Counted from the first letter of the stretch, positions 1 through 8,305 are shown. The stretch is 64,000 bases of DNA from Thermolongibacillus altinsuensis (GCF_004341205.1 NZ_SLUL01000013.1:1-64000), one strand, 5' to 3'. A program made the numbers and translations. Notes: generated by a model not told the origin, from the sequence alone.

Positions 1-185
1 ACCGAAGAAAAATTTGCACAAAACTTGCACAAAATCTGCACAAGAGGCACTTTAACACAATTAATTTATTTAATTTTTATTAACTCTCTTAAACAGAAAA
101 ACCTTGAAATATCGCGTATTTTCAAGACACATTTTAATTCGATTTAACTTATTTTATGTATTTAACTCACTTGTTTTTCCCCTTT
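1..185. other. AT-rich left edge, no recognised gene
   Basis: The first bases carry three imperfect copies of a TGCACAAA word (about 15-43). Frame +1 is open from the window edge to a stop at 145-147, so the tail of a gene entering from the left cannot be excluded. The peptide is not recognisable and the sequence is strongly AT-rich. No start codon with a ribosome binding site is visible here. Confidence 0.3.
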
Positions 186-189
186 CTAT

Positions 190-242
190 TTTGACAGGGT
201 AGAGGTTGCGCACTTCGAGCCCAGTCGGAATCTCAAGTGAAG
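190..242 (+). promoter_or_regulatory. possible remnant of a lysine riboswitch 5' half
   Basis: The stretch contains GGTAGAGGTTGCGCACTTCGAG, close in order and content to the conserved 5' core of Bacillus L-box (lysine) riboswitches (GATAGAGGTGCGAACTTCAAGAGTA-like). The rest of the aptamer is missing; after about 50 bases the sequence runs into a terminator hairpin. No lysine gene follows. If real it is a decayed riboswitch or a short terminated RNA. The resemblance is by memory of the family and is weak. Confidence 0.2.
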
Positions 243-280
243 CCCGAACTCGAAAAGGAGAGTTCGGGTTTTTTGTTTTT
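243..280 (+). terminator. intrinsic terminator
   Basis: A 9-bp perfect stem, CCCGAACTC (243-251) with GAGTTCGGG (260-268), and an 8-base loop are followed by a T-rich run. It would end a transcript coming from the left on the plus strand. Confidence 0.7.
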
Positions 281-405
281 TAAACGCTGTTTTCGCAAAA
301 ATTATTGTTTTTAGATATGATGCTTTCCGTCCTTTTTTGATGAGGTATGAAGTTTTTATGATAGAATTTAACATAACAACTTTTCCAGTTAGGGGAATGG
401 ATACT

Positions 406-789
406 ATGAAAAAATCCATAATTGCTATATTATTCATCGCGGCAATAATTTTCGGATGGAATTGGTATTCCAAACAAAACATACATAAGCCAATTCCCTT
501 GAACAACGTTGAATCGGTTGTTTTATGGGGAAGTGGAATTCCAGAAAGTCATCAAGGTCGAAAGGCAACGAAAGATGAAGTTTCTCAAATAATTGAATGG
601 TTTAATTCTGTTAAAGATATACGAGTAAATGAAAATTTTGCAGGTGCTACTCCTGATGCAGGAATCCGAATTACTCTCAAGTCAGGTGAACAGACTACCA
701 TTATCGATTCCTTGCAAATAGTCTTGGAAGCGGTATTTTTTCGTAATCCATCGCTCCTCGACCAATTTCCAGTCTTCGATCTCTTGTAA
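406..789 (+). CDS. membrane-anchored small protein with replaced C-terminus
   Basis: The protein starts with a short basic stretch and one hydrophobic helix (about residues 4-20), so it is probably anchored outside the membrane. It then has a polar domain with a [11 protein letters not shown] motif that I do not recognise. I place the start at ATG 406, ten bases after AGGGG at 391-395; ATG 397 sits on the ribosome binding site. Downstream of about base 712 the coding strand is the antisense of a pterin dehydratase gene, so the last 25 or so residues are not native and the gene is probably a 3'-truncated relic. Confidence 0.4.
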   Translation: MKKSIIAILFIAAIIFGWNWYSKQNIHKPIPLNNVESVVLWGSGIPESHQGRKATKDEVSQIIEWFNSVKDIRVNENFAGATPDAGIRITLKSGEQTTIIDSLQIVLEAVFFRNPSLLDQFPVFDLL

Positions 790-822
790 AAGAGATTGCA
801 CTTCCTCATCAGTTAATCGCAT
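682..822 (-). pseudogene. pterin-4a-carbinolamine dehydratase, 5' fragment
   Basis: Reading the minus strand from ATG 820-822 gives a peptide starting [12 protein letters not shown] and continuing [22 protein letters not shown], the typical N-terminal third of bacterial pterin-4a-carbinolamine dehydratases. A good ribosome binding site (AAGGAGGA, complement of 831-838) precedes it. Similarity stops after YLQGI (about base 709) and the frame closes at 682-684. The catalytic His-His region, normally further on, is absent, so the gene is dead. It meets the gene at 406-789 tail to tail, which suggests a deletion that joined two convergent genes. Confidence 0.6.
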
Positions 823-964
823 TACTGTTTTCCTCCTTGAGTTTTACACCATAATGCTGATTTAGCAAAATCTTTTAACATGTTCGAGATTATCGGAAGA
901 ATTTCCTGTGTTTTGAAATAAATCCTTATAAACGTGTTCCATATCAAATGAAACATAATTCCTT

Positions 965-1162
965 TTATTGCTTTGTACGGTCAATTTTACTATTTTTCAT
1001 TAATCCATAAATTGTTAATAAAACAAAAAATACACATAAGGCTAGAAAAGTAATGCTATAGCCTATCTCATTTTCGATGTATTTGTCATAAGCAAACATA
1101 CCCATCACAATTGAATTGATAAATAGGTTCAATAGTACCAATGGGTGAATTTTTGTATCCAT
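965..1162 (-). CDS. small membrane protein
   Basis: A protein of 65 residues with two predicted membrane helices (roughly residues 7-24 and 33-53) and a short basic tail. The start is the ATG at 1162, eight bases after GGAGGT on the minus strand; an upstream in-frame start at 1180 lies before that ribosome binding site and is less likely. I recognise no family. It stands alone between the truncated pair on the left and the PilZ gene on the other strand. Confidence 0.5.
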   Translation of the reverse strand: MDTKIHPLVLLNLFINSIVMGMFAYDKYIENEIGYSITFLALCVFFVLLTIYGLMKNSKIDRTKQ

Positions 1163-1414
1163 TGTTTTCCACCTCCGCACTATTATCCTACCATATTTTT
1201 TATTTTTTTCGTATCAATTTAGAGGATTTGGTGTGTCTTTGGCGGAGGAATAAGTGAAAAAAAGATAAAAAATGATATAATTAATAAGGATTTAAGTTCT
1301 ACGATTATTCAGTGGAATGTTGATTTAATAAGGTTTTAAAAGCTTAAAACCTTTAAAAAATAATCAATTCGATCTTGAAAAGGTAGAGGAGTTTCATTGG
1401 TTGGAGGATCTTCG

Positions 1415-1789
1415 ATGAGATTTAAGCGACAAGAGCCGTTTCGCTATCAATTTGGTCAACCTATCCCGTGCACGTTTCGCATTACTCGAATTGGTGACAG
1501 AGAAGTAAAAACGGACAAAGGATTAGCGGAAATTCATGATATTAGCCCAAGAGGGGTAAGAATCGAAACGCATTTAAACATTCCAGTTGATCCGGAAAGA
1601 CGGCCGATTGAAATTGAAATTTCTTTCGTGCTTGTTGAAGAAGAAATTCGTGTACGAGGTATATTTGTTTGGAAGAAACCTTTTGCAAAAGAGTATCAAT
1701 ATGGAGTCAACTTAACCATTTCTGAGGATCAAAAAGAAAAATTAATTAGCGAAATCAAGAAATTTGCTGCTGTTAATGGTAAAAAATAA
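1415..1789 (+). CDS. PilZ domain protein (c-di-GMP binding)
   Basis: A single-domain PilZ protein of 124 residues. It shows an N-terminal basic RFKRQEPFRY patch, a DISPRG motif that fits the PilZ (D/N)xSxxG signature, and the usual beta-rich tail with a YGV strand. Such proteins bind cyclic di-GMP and relay it to flagellar, adhesion or synthesis partners; which partner is not shown here. The start at ATG 1415 is chosen because GGAGGA at 1402-1407 lies at ideal distance. An in-frame TTG at 1397 would add six residues. A terminator follows directly, so it is monocistronic. Confidence 0.75.
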   Translation: MRFKRQEPFRYQFGQPIPCTFRITRIGDREVKTDKGLAEIHDISPRGVRIETHLNIPVDPERRPIEIEISFVLVEEEIRVRGIFVWKKPFAKEYQYGVNLTISEDQKEKLISEIKKFAAVNGKK

Positions 1790-1800
1790 AAATGAAAGAA

Positions 1801-1846
1801 AGGCTTGTTTTAGAAGAGAAGCCTCTTCTGAAACAAGCTTTTTTAG
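1801..1846 (+). terminator. terminator after the PilZ gene
   Basis: Long stem of AGGCTTGTTTTAGAAGAG (1801-1818) with CTCTTCTGAAACAAGCTT, four-base loop, then TTTTTTAG. Confidence 0.8.
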
Positions 1847-1861
1847 TTCATAAAAAATTCA

Positions 1862-1890
1862 TTGACTAACTTGTATATACAAGTTAAAAT
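1862..1890 (+). promoter_or_regulatory. trehalose operon promoter
   Basis: TTGACT at 1862-1867 and TAAAAT at 1885-1890 are separated by exactly 17 bases, a standard SigA promoter. The spacer is occupied by TreR operator 1. Confidence 0.75.
1869..1884. promoter_or_regulatory. TreR operator 1
   Basis: ACTTGTATATACAAGT is a perfect 16-bp palindrome and matches the known Bacillus TreR operator core TTGTATATACAA. It lies between the -35 and -10 boxes, so a bound repressor would block RNA polymerase. The treR gene is the last gene of the operon it controls. Confidence 0.85.
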
Positions 1891-1897
1891 GATATCG

Positions 1898-1913
1898 ACT
1901 TGTATATACAGGT
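1898..1913. promoter_or_regulatory. TreR operator 2
   Basis: ACTTGTATATACAGGT repeats operator 1 with one changed base. It begins about 8 bases after the -10 box, over the likely transcription start. Centre-to-centre distance between the two operators is 29 bp, close to three helical turns. Confidence 0.85.
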
Positions 1914-1960
1914 TACAAAAAAGAGAGCAAGAAGGAAGCTTCTTTTTATTTTTCAAAAAA

Positions 1961-1974
1961 TGAAAACGATTACG
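1961..1974 (+). promoter_or_regulatory. cre-like site (CcpA)
   Basis: TGAAAACGATTACG matches the cre consensus TGWNANCGNTNWCA at all but the last base. It sits in the leader next to the treP ribosome binding site, so carbon catabolite repression by roadblock is plausible. Confidence 0.6.
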
Positions 1975-1988
1975 GGGAGGCATTGATC

Positions 1989-3398
1989 ATGAGTGTGAAT
2001 AGGCAATCTGTTGAGCAAATTGTTCAAGCGGTTGGCGGAAAAGAAAATATTGTGGCAGCGACACATTGCGTTACACGTCTCCGTTTTGCCTTAAAAGACG
2101 AAGGGAAAGTGGATAAAGAAGCGCTTGAAAAGATTGATATTGTTAAGGGATCGTTTTCTGCTAATGGTCAGTTCCAAGTGGTCATTGGTCAAGGATTGGT
2201 TGATAAAGTTTACAACGAAATGATTGAAATGACTGGAATTGGGCGAGCAACCAAACAAGAAATTAAAGATGCTGCGGAGAAAAATTTAAATCCGTTGCAG
2301 CGAGCAATCAAAACATTAGCGGATATTTTTATTCCGATTTTACCTGCGATTGTGACAGCCGGTTTGTTGATGGGAATTAACAACATTTTGACGGGTCCTG
2401 GGATCTTTTATGAAGGAAAATCGTTTGTTGAGGTTCATAAAAATTGGCGAGATCTTGCCGACATGATTAACTTGATCGCCAATACAGCATTCGTCTTCTT
2501 ACCAGGATTAATTGGTTGGTCCGCTGTAAAGAAATTCGGCGGAAGCGAACTTCTTGGAATTGTTCTTGGTCTCATGCTTGTTCATCCGGCTTTATTAAAT
2601 GCATGGTCTTATGCTTCTGCGGTGCAAGAAGGAACCGTTCCATATTGGAATTTATTTGGATTTGACGTTCAAAAAATCGGTTATCAAGGACAAGTTTTAC
2701 CGATTCTTATTTCTTCTTATGTGCTAGCAAAATTAGAAGTTTTCTTAAGAAACCGAATTCCAGAAGCGTTTCAATTGTTGCTTGTCGCACCAATCGCTTT
2801 ATTGTTGACAGGATTTGTTTCCTTTATTGCGATCGGTCCGATTACGTTTGGAATTGCAAACGCTTTAACGGATGGATTAGTTGCTCTTTTTGATCACTTT
2901 GCCGCTTTAGGTGGCCTTGTTTATGGCGGATTGTATGCCGTGCTAGTCGTAACGGGAATGCATCATACGTTTTTAGCTGTTGACTTGCAATTAATTGGAA
3001 GTACCGGCGGAACATTTTTATGGCCAATGCTCGCGTTATCCAATATCGCACAAGGTTCTTCTGCATTAGCGATGATGTTTGCGACAAAAGATGAAAAATT
3101 AAAAGGATTGTCGTTTACATCTGCCGTTTCGGCGTATTTAGGAATTACAGAACCAGCGATGTTCGGTGTAAATTTACGTTTCCGTTATCCGTTTATTTCT
3201 GCATTAATCGGTTCAGCGATTGCGGGTATTTTCATCACAATCAATAAGGTAAAAGCATCTTCGATCGGTGTTGGAGGATTACCTGGATTCCTTTCAATTT
3301 TCCCAGAAAAATGGGTACCGTTCTTTATCGGAATGGCGATTGTGTTAATCGTGCCATTTACGTTAACATATGTATTTGCAAAAATGAAAAAGAATTAA
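1989..3398 (+). CDS. treP: PTS trehalose-specific EIIBC
   Basis: Membrane permease that imports trehalose and phosphorylates it to trehalose-6-phosphate. The N-terminal IIB domain has the active-site cysteine in the context ATHCVTRLRF (about residues 26-35). It is followed by a IIC domain with about ten membrane segments and the conserved GITEPAMFG loop near residue 385. At 469 residues it has family length and carries no fused IIA domain, so a general glucose-type IIA must serve it. The start is ATG 1989, seven bases after GGGGAGG; the upstream in-frame TTG at 1983 is too close to that site. First gene of the treP-treA-treR operon. Confidence 0.93.
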   Translation: MSVNRQSVEQIVQAVGGKENIVAATHCVTRLRFALKDEGKVDKEALEKIDIVKGSFSANGQFQVVIGQGLVDKVYNEMIEMTGIGRATKQEIKDAAEKNLNPLQRAIKTLADIFIPILPAIVTAGLLMGINNILTGPGIFYEGKSFVEVHKNWRDLADMINLIANTAFVFLPGLIGWSAVKKFGGSELLGIVLGLMLVHPALLNAWSYASAVQEGTVPYWNLFGFDVQKIGYQGQVLPILISSYVLAKLEVFLRNRIPEAFQLLLVAPIALLLTGFVSFIAIGPITFGIANALTDGLVALFDHFAALGGLVYGGLYAVLVVTGMHHTFLAVDLQLIGSTGGTFLWPMLALSNIAQGSSALAMMFATKDEKLKGLSFTSAVSAYLGITEPAMFGVNLRFRYPFISALIGSAIAGIFITINKVKASSIGVGGLPGFLSIFPEKWVPFFIGMAIVLIVPFTLTYVFAKMKKN

Positions 3399-3428
3399 GG
3401 CGGTAAATTGATTTTGCCGCCTTCCCAT
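3397..3428 (+). terminator. hairpin between treP and treA
   Basis: AAGGCGG (3397-3403) pairs with CCGCCTT (3417-3423) and is followed by CCCATTTTT. It overlaps the treP stop. It could attenuate transcription or stabilise the treP message relative to treA. Confidence 0.55.
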
Positions 3429-3469
3429 TTTTACAACATGAAATTTTGGTGGTGAAGAAGGTGGAAAAG

Positions 3470-5137
3470 ATGAAACATCCTTGGTGGAAAACAGCAGTCG
3501 TTTATCAAATTTATCCGAAAAGCTTTAAAGATACGACAGGAGATGGAATCGGCGATTTACGAGGAATTATTGAAAAACTAGATTATTTAAAAACGTTAGG
3601 AATCGACGTGATCTGGCTAACTCCGATTTATAAATCTCCGCAGCGCGATAATGGCTATGATATAAGCGACTATTACGCAATTCATGAAGAATACGGAACG
3701 ATGGAAGACTTTGAAGAGCTTTTAGAAGAAGCGCATAAACGGGGAATTAAAATAGTCATGGATATTGTTGTGAACCATACGTCTACGGATCACGAATGGT
3801 TCAAGCAAGCTCGAAGCTCAAAAGATAATCCGTATCGTAACTTTTATATTTGGAGAGATCAACCAAACAACTGGCAATCAAAATTTGGCGGTTCCGCTTG
3901 GCAGTATGATGAAAAAACAGGACAGTATTATTTGCATTTATTTGATGTGACGCAAGCGGATTTGAACTGGGAAAACGAAGAAGTAAGGAAAAAAGTATAC
4001 GAAATGATGCATTTTTGGTTAAAAAAAGGAGTCGATGGATTCCGGCTCGATGTCATTAATCTAATTTCCAAAGATCAACGTTTTCCTGATGACGACGGTT
4101 CTGTTCCGCCTGGAGACGGACGAAAGTATTATACAGATGGTCCGCGCATTCACGAGTTTTTGCAAGAGATGAATCGCGAAGTATTCTCTAAATACGATAT
4201 GATGACAGTCGGGGAAATGTCGTCTACAACGATTGAGCATTGTATTAAATATACAAATCCAGAGCGTAAAGAATTAAATATGACGTTTAACTTCCATCAT
4301 TTAAAAGTCGATTATCCAAACGGAGAAAAGTGGGCTATTGCCGACTTTGACTTTCTGAAGCTAAAGAAAATTTTATCCGAATGGCAAGTAAAAATGAATG
4401 AAGGCGGCGGATGGAACGCCCTTTTCTGGTGCAATCACGATCAACCGCGAATCGTTTCCCGCTACGGCGATGATGGAAAGTATCATAAAGAATCCGCTAA
4501 AATGTTAGCCACAACGATTCATATGATGCAGGGAACACCGTATATTTACCAAGGCGAAGAAATCGGAATGACGGACCCAAAATTTGAACGAATTGAAGAT
4601 TACAGAGATGTCGAATCATTAAATATGTACAACATATTAAAACAACAAGGAAAAAGCGAGCGGGAAATTATAGAGATTTTAAAGCGAAAATCGCGCGATA
4701 ATTCCCGTACCCCAATGCAATGGGACGATAGTGAACATGCGGGCTTTACAACGGGCACTCCTTGGATTTCCGTCGCGAACAATTACAAAGAAATTAACGT
4801 TCAAAACGCTTTAAAAGATCCAACGTCAATTTTTTACCATTATCAACGATTGATTCAATTGCGAAAACAATATGATATTATCACAACAGGCAATTATCAA
4901 CTTATTTTAGAAGATCATCCAGAAATTTTCGCGTATCTTCGAAATGGCCAAAATGAAAAGCTATTAGTGATTAACAATTTCTACGGAAAAGAAACGATAT
5001 TTGAATGGCCAAGTGAAATCGATATCAGCGGTTATACAAGCACCATTTTGCTTTCAAATTATGAAGACTCTCCAGAGGATTTCAGCAAGATCATGTTGAG
5101 ACCTTACGAATCCATCGTTTATTACCTAAGAAAATAG
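3470..5137 (+). CDS. treA: trehalose-6-phosphate hydrolase
   Basis: Cytosolic GH13 phospho-alpha-(1,1)-glucosidase that cleaves trehalose-6-phosphate into glucose and glucose-6-phosphate. Visible family motifs include VYQIYPKSF at the N-terminus, DIVVNHTS (conserved region I), GFRLDVINL with the nucleophile Asp (region II), TVGEM with the acid Glu (region III) and FWCNHDQPR (region IV). Length of 555 residues matches Bacillus TreA. The start is ambiguous: ATG 3470 follows AAGGTGG closely, while GTG 3461 follows GGTGGTG and would add three residues. It lies 71 bases after treP. Confidence 0.93.
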   Translation: MKHPWWKTAVVYQIYPKSFKDTTGDGIGDLRGIIEKLDYLKTLGIDVIWLTPIYKSPQRDNGYDISDYYAIHEEYGTMEDFEELLEEAHKRGIKIVMDIVVNHTSTDHEWFKQARSSKDNPYRNFYIWRDQPNNWQSKFGGSAWQYDEKTGQYYLHLFDVTQADLNWENEEVRKKVYEMMHFWLKKGVDGFRLDVINLISKDQRFPDDDGSVPPGDGRKYYTDGPRIHEFLQEMNREVFSKYDMMTVGEMSSTTIEHCIKYTNPERKELNMTFNFHHLKVDYPNGEKWAIADFDFLKLKKILSEWQVKMNEGGGWNALFWCNHDQPRIVSRYGDDGKYHKESAKMLATTIHMMQGTPYIYQGEEIGMTDPKFERIEDYRDVESLNMYNILKQQGKSEREIIEILKRKSRDNSRTPMQWDDSEHAGFTTGTPWISVANNYKEINVQNALKDPTSIFYHYQRLIQLRKQYDIITTGNYQLILEDHPEIFAYLRNGQNEKLLVINNFYGKETIFEWPSEIDISGYTSTILLSNYEDSPEDFSKIMLRPYESIVYYLRK

Positions 5138-5164
5138 TGGTACAATATTTGTTGGTGATAAATA

Positions 5165-5884
5165 ATGGGAGAAAACAAATATTTATCGATCTACAACGAT
5201 CTTTTATCGAAGATTAAAAACGGAATATTTCAATCAGGGATGAAACTTCCATCCGAAAATCAGCTGGTCGAACAATATGGAACATCACGTGAAACGATTC
5301 GAAAGGCGTTAAACTTGCTTTCCGAACATGGATATATCCAAAAAATTAAAGGAAAAGGTTCGATTGTTCTGGATGTCGGCAAGTTTGACTTTCCTGTTTC
5401 AGGACTGATCAGTTTCAAAGAACTTGCCCAAAAAATTGGAAAGCCATCTAGAACCATTGTTTATGAATGTGATCTCGTTAAACCAGATGAAAAGCTCAAA
5501 AAACATCTTCATGTGACGTCTAAAGATGAAGTATGGAAAGTGATTCGCGCGCGTGAAATCGAGGGGGAACGAATTATTTTAGATAAAGATTTTTTTAACA
5601 AACAGTTTGTTCCTTCTCTCACAAGGGAAATATGCGAGGATTCTATTTATGAATATCTGGAAGAAGAACTTGGAATCAAAATCAGTTTTGCCAAAAAAGA
5701 AATTTCTGTTGATGAATGCACAGAAGAAGATAAAAAATATTTAGATTTGAAAGGATATACCCATGTTGTTGTCGTGAGAAATTACGTATATTTGGATGAT
5801 GCAAGCCTTTTTCAATATACGGAATCAAGACATCGATTAGATAAATTCCGATTTGTTGACTTTGCTAGAAGAGAGCATTTATAA
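5165..5884 (+). CDS. treR: trehalose operon repressor, GntR/UTRA family
   Basis: DNA-binding repressor of the trehalose operon. The N-terminal winged helix-turn-helix (residues 1-70) has the GntR hallmark LPSENQLVEQYGTSRETIRKAL. The C-terminal UTRA domain (about 90-230) is the effector pocket, which in B. subtilis TreR senses trehalose-6-phosphate. Length of 239 residues is normal. It is the third gene of the operon, and its presumed operators are the two palindromes upstream of treP, giving negative autoregulation. Confidence 0.92.
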   Translation: MGENKYLSIYNDLLSKIKNGIFQSGMKLPSENQLVEQYGTSRETIRKALNLLSEHGYIQKIKGKGSIVLDVGKFDFPVSGLISFKELAQKIGKPSRTIVYECDLVKPDEKLKKHLHVTSKDEVWKVIRAREIEGERIILDKDFFNKQFVPSLTREICEDSIYEYLEEELGIKISFAKKEISVDECTEEDKKYLDLKGYTHVVVVRNYVYLDDASLFQYTESRHRLDKFRFVDFARREHL

Positions 5885-5889
5885 ACAGA

Positions 5890-5920
5890 AAATCCGTGGT
5901 TTTTTGCCACGGATTTATTT
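5890..5920. terminator. bidirectional terminator treR / rpmG
   Basis: AAATCCGTGG (5890-5899) pairs perfectly with CCACGGATTT (5907-5916). Plus-strand T-rich tail follows; on the minus strand the stem overlaps the rpmG stop. Confidence 0.7.
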
Positions 5921-6064
5921 TGTTTCACGATGTAACGTGTAGCGTTTTAAACGAGGAGAGTATTTTCGTAACTCGAGTCTCTCCGGGTTATTTCGTTTGT
6001 TTTTCGTTGTAATGTAATTTCGATCTCCTGTTTCTGTGCATTGTAAAATAACCTTTACGCGCAT
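5915..6064 (-). CDS. rpmG: 50S ribosomal protein L33, zinc-free form
   Basis: Reading the minus strand from 6064 gives 49 residues starting [17 protein letters not shown] and ending [10 protein letters not shown], an unmistakable L33. Only one cysteine is present, so this is the C-minus (zinc-independent) paralogue, used in Bacillus when zinc is short or as the standard copy. AAGGAGG on the minus strand precedes two consecutive ATG codons (6067 and 6064); the second gives the family N-terminus. It is too short for most ORF callers with 60-residue limits. Confidence 0.9.
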   Translation of the reverse strand: MRVKVILQCTETGDRNYITTKNKRNNPERLELRKYSPRLKRYTLHRETK

Positions 6065-6146
6065 CATGTTTCCTCCTTATTTTAAGAAAAGCGTAATCAT
6101 TACGTTTTAAATCATATCTTAATGCATGTTCCTCGTCAAGAAAAGA

Positions 6147-6170
6147 GTCGGAGAAGAAGATTCTCCGACT
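6147..6170 (-). terminator. terminator of speE
   Basis: AGTCGGAGAA pairs with TTCTCCGACT over a 5-base loop; minus-strand T-rich tail. It overlaps the speE stop codon. Confidence 0.7.
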
Positions 6171-7032
6171 AGATAAGTTGATCTTTCATAAATTGTGGTA
6201 AAGAGAAACAATGTTTTAATACTTCTTTGTTGACATATTTCGCTTCTTTATCAAACGTTTCAAGACGCTCGAATGATACCGGTATTTTCGCGCCAATGGT
6301 GAAGCTCCATAAGCCACCAGGATAGGTTGGAACTGTTGCTGTGTATACATGAACGTGAGGGAAGAGTTGGCGAATGTTCGCATATGTCTGTTTTAATACA
6401 TTCATATGGAAAATTGGTGATTGGCTTTGGCATACCATTAATCCGTCATCTTTTAATGCTCGATGAACGCTTTTATAAAAATCATATTCAAACAATACTT
6501 GAGCAGGACCGATTGGATCTGAAGAGTCGATAATAATGACATCATAAGTGTTGACGTGATCTTTAATGAATTGGACACCATCTTTGTATATATATTGAAC
6601 ACGTGGATCAGAAAGATTTCCTGATACTTCTGGCAAATGTTCTTTACATGCGCGAACAACGAGTTCGTCAATTTCGACAAGGTGAATTTCTTCTACTTCT
6701 GCGTATTTTGTTACTTCACGCGCAGCCCCGCAATCTCCTCCACCGATAATCAATACTTTTTTAGGCGATGGATGAAGAGAAAGAGGGACATGTGAAATCA
6801 TTTCATTATAGATGTGTCCATCGATTGAAGTTGTTTGTACGACTCCGTCTAATACAAGCATTCTTCCGAAGTCGTAAGAATCTAAAATCATAACGTGTTG
6901 AAAAGGAGATTTTTCTGAATAAATAATTTCCTTAATGCGATAGCTGATTTTTAAATTTTCACGCTCATCTTCTGTTAACCATAATTCTCCGTTTTCTTTT
7001 TTTATGTAGCTTGGTAATAATTTGTTTTCCAT
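6169..7032 (-). CDS. speE: polyamine aminopropyltransferase (spermidine synthase)
   Basis: Transfers an aminopropyl group from decarboxylated S-adenosylmethionine to putrescine in the cytosol. The 287-residue protein has the family order: N-terminal beta-barrel with FQHVMI and LVLDGVVQT, then the Rossmann domain with motif I IIGGGDCGAAREV, the acidic VEID, the catalytic-loop IIIDSSDPIGPA and the PTYPGGLWSF motif. In motif I the usual GGGDGG is GGGDCG, a cysteine in the nucleotide-binding loop. It is about ten residues longer at the N-terminus than B. subtilis SpeE. No speB or speD lies next to it. Confidence 0.88.
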   Translation of the reverse strand: MENKLLPSYIKKENGELWLTEDERENLKISYRIKEIIYSEKSPFQHVMILDSYDFGRMLVLDGVVQTTSIDGHIYNEMISHVPLSLHPSPKKVLIIGGGDCGAAREVTKYAEVEEIHLVEIDELVVRACKEHLPEVSGNLSDPRVQYIYKDGVQFIKDHVNTYDVIIIDSSDPIGPAQVLFEYDFYKSVHRALKDDGLMVCQSQSPIFHMNVLKQTYANIRQLFPHVHVYTATVPTYPGGLWSFTIGAKIPVSFERLETFDKEAKYVNKEVLKHCFSLPQFMKDQLI

Positions 7033-7448
7033 TGTTTCCTCCTTTGTGAATGTTTTATCATTGTAACCTTTTCTATATTAATATATTTCCTTATCCTTTG
7101 GCAAAGGTCAGAATTTTTTGATGATTGATTGAAAGAGAACGCTTTAGCTCACCTTTATTATACAACAACGATCAAACACAGATAAAAAAACTTGAAGAGA
7201 TTCGTGAAGAATATCTAAACGTTATTTTACCATGAATGAATAAAGTGTAGCTCTTAGAGAAAGTTAGAACAGCATTTTTAGAAATTGCAACAGTTATTTT
7301 TAAAGCAATCGCTTACAAAAAAGAAGTAGTGACATTTGTTTTAACATTTACGTAAATGTGTTGAAAAATAAAGAAGGCAGGAGTATGTTATATAACGTAA
7401 AATGTGAAAGGTGTCACAAAAATATATAGAAAGAGAAGTGACGGAGAG
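7033..7448 (+). other. intergenic with two decayed reading frames
   Basis: No intact gene. A plus-strand frame from about 7122 to 7234 reads IERERFSSPLLYNNDQ then QIKKLEEIREEYLNVILP and stops; directly after it, from 7235, a frame begins MNKV, has a TAG, and continues LLEKVRTAFLEIATVIFKAIAY up to a stop near 7353. Both look protein-like but match no family I know. They are most likely relics. Near 7313 AGCAATCGCTTACA resembles a degenerate cre. Confidence 0.3.
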
Positions 7449-8276
7449 ATGGAAGCAGTACAAAAATGTAAAGAACTAGCTTTGAAAAAACGTGCCATTT
7501 TAGAACAATCGCTTATTCAATACATCATTCGTGCAGCATTAGCAGGAGTATATATTGGTTTTGCGCTCGTACTTTGCTTGCGAATCGGGGAATTTTTCCG
7601 TGAAGCGAATTCTCCTGCGACTTATTTAGTCAGCGGAATTTTCTTCGGAATCGCGTTAGTGTTCATTATGTATGGTGGAGCAGAGTTGTTTACGGGCAAT
7701 ACGATGTACTTTACGATTAGTACATTGCAAAAGGAAACGACGATCAAAGACACATTAAGCAACTGGCTGGCTTGTTATAGCGGAAACTTGTTAGGAGCCG
7801 TCTTTTTTGCTTTTCTGATTGCTCAATCAGGTATATTTGAACATATTCCGAAAGAACATTTATTGTTTGCGATTGCAGCAAAAAAAATGCATGCGACCAC
7901 CATGCAACTATTTATTAAAGGAATTCTTTGTAACTGGCTTGTATGTTTAGCGATCTTTATTCCAATGCAAATGAAGGAAGATATCGCTAAAGTCATCTCC
8001 ATGATTTTAATTGTTTTTGTCTTCTTTGCTTCTGGATATGAACACTCCATTGCGAATTTTGTTCTTTTTTCAATCGCATTAGCGGTTCCACATCCAGCAA
8101 CAGTGAATTTAGCAGGTGTGATTCATAATATTATTCCGGTGACATTAGGAAATATTGTAGGCGGAGCTCTATTTATGGGAGCGTTATATACGTATTTAAC
8201 GTCTCCTAAAACAGAGTTTGTTTCATCGAATAGAGGTTTCTTTAGTTTTCAAAAAGGGAAAATTTTAAACAAATAA
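7449..8276 (+). CDS. formate/nitrite transporter family channel
   Basis: Integral membrane pentameric channel of the FNT family (FocA/NirC/YrhG), which moves formate, nitrite or related small anions. About six membrane segments are visible, with the conserved AELFTGN loop near residue 85, a CNWLVCLA segment near 175 and SGYEHSIANF near 210, whose central His is typical of the pore. The start is taken as ATG 7449, which gives the family N-terminus (276 residues); an in-frame GTG at 7404 is possible. No formate dehydrogenase or nitrite reductase is adjacent, but the next gene makes formate. Confidence 0.8.
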   Translation: MEAVQKCKELALKKRAILEQSLIQYIIRAALAGVYIGFALVLCLRIGEFFREANSPATYLVSGIFFGIALVFIMYGGAELFTGNTMYFTISTLQKETTIKDTLSNWLACYSGNLLGAVFFAFLIAQSGIFEHIPKEHLLFAIAAKKMHATTMQLFIKGILCNWLVCLAIFIPMQMKEDIAKVISMILIVFVFFASGYEHSIANFVLFSIALAVPHPATVNLAGVIHNIIPVTLGNIVGGALFMGALYTYLTSPKTEFVSSNRGFFSFQKGKILNK

Positions 8277-8305
8277 GGTCGGGAATAGTTCCCGATCTTT
8301 TTTTT
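8277..8305 (+). terminator. terminator after FNT channel
   Basis: GGTCGGGAA pairs with TTCCCGATC over TAG, then a run of nine Ts. Confidence 0.85.

Noticed and set aside
1869-1913. The two TTGTATATACA repeats as a CRISPR or phage repeat
   Set aside because: Position within a standard promoter and identity to known TreR operators explain them fully.
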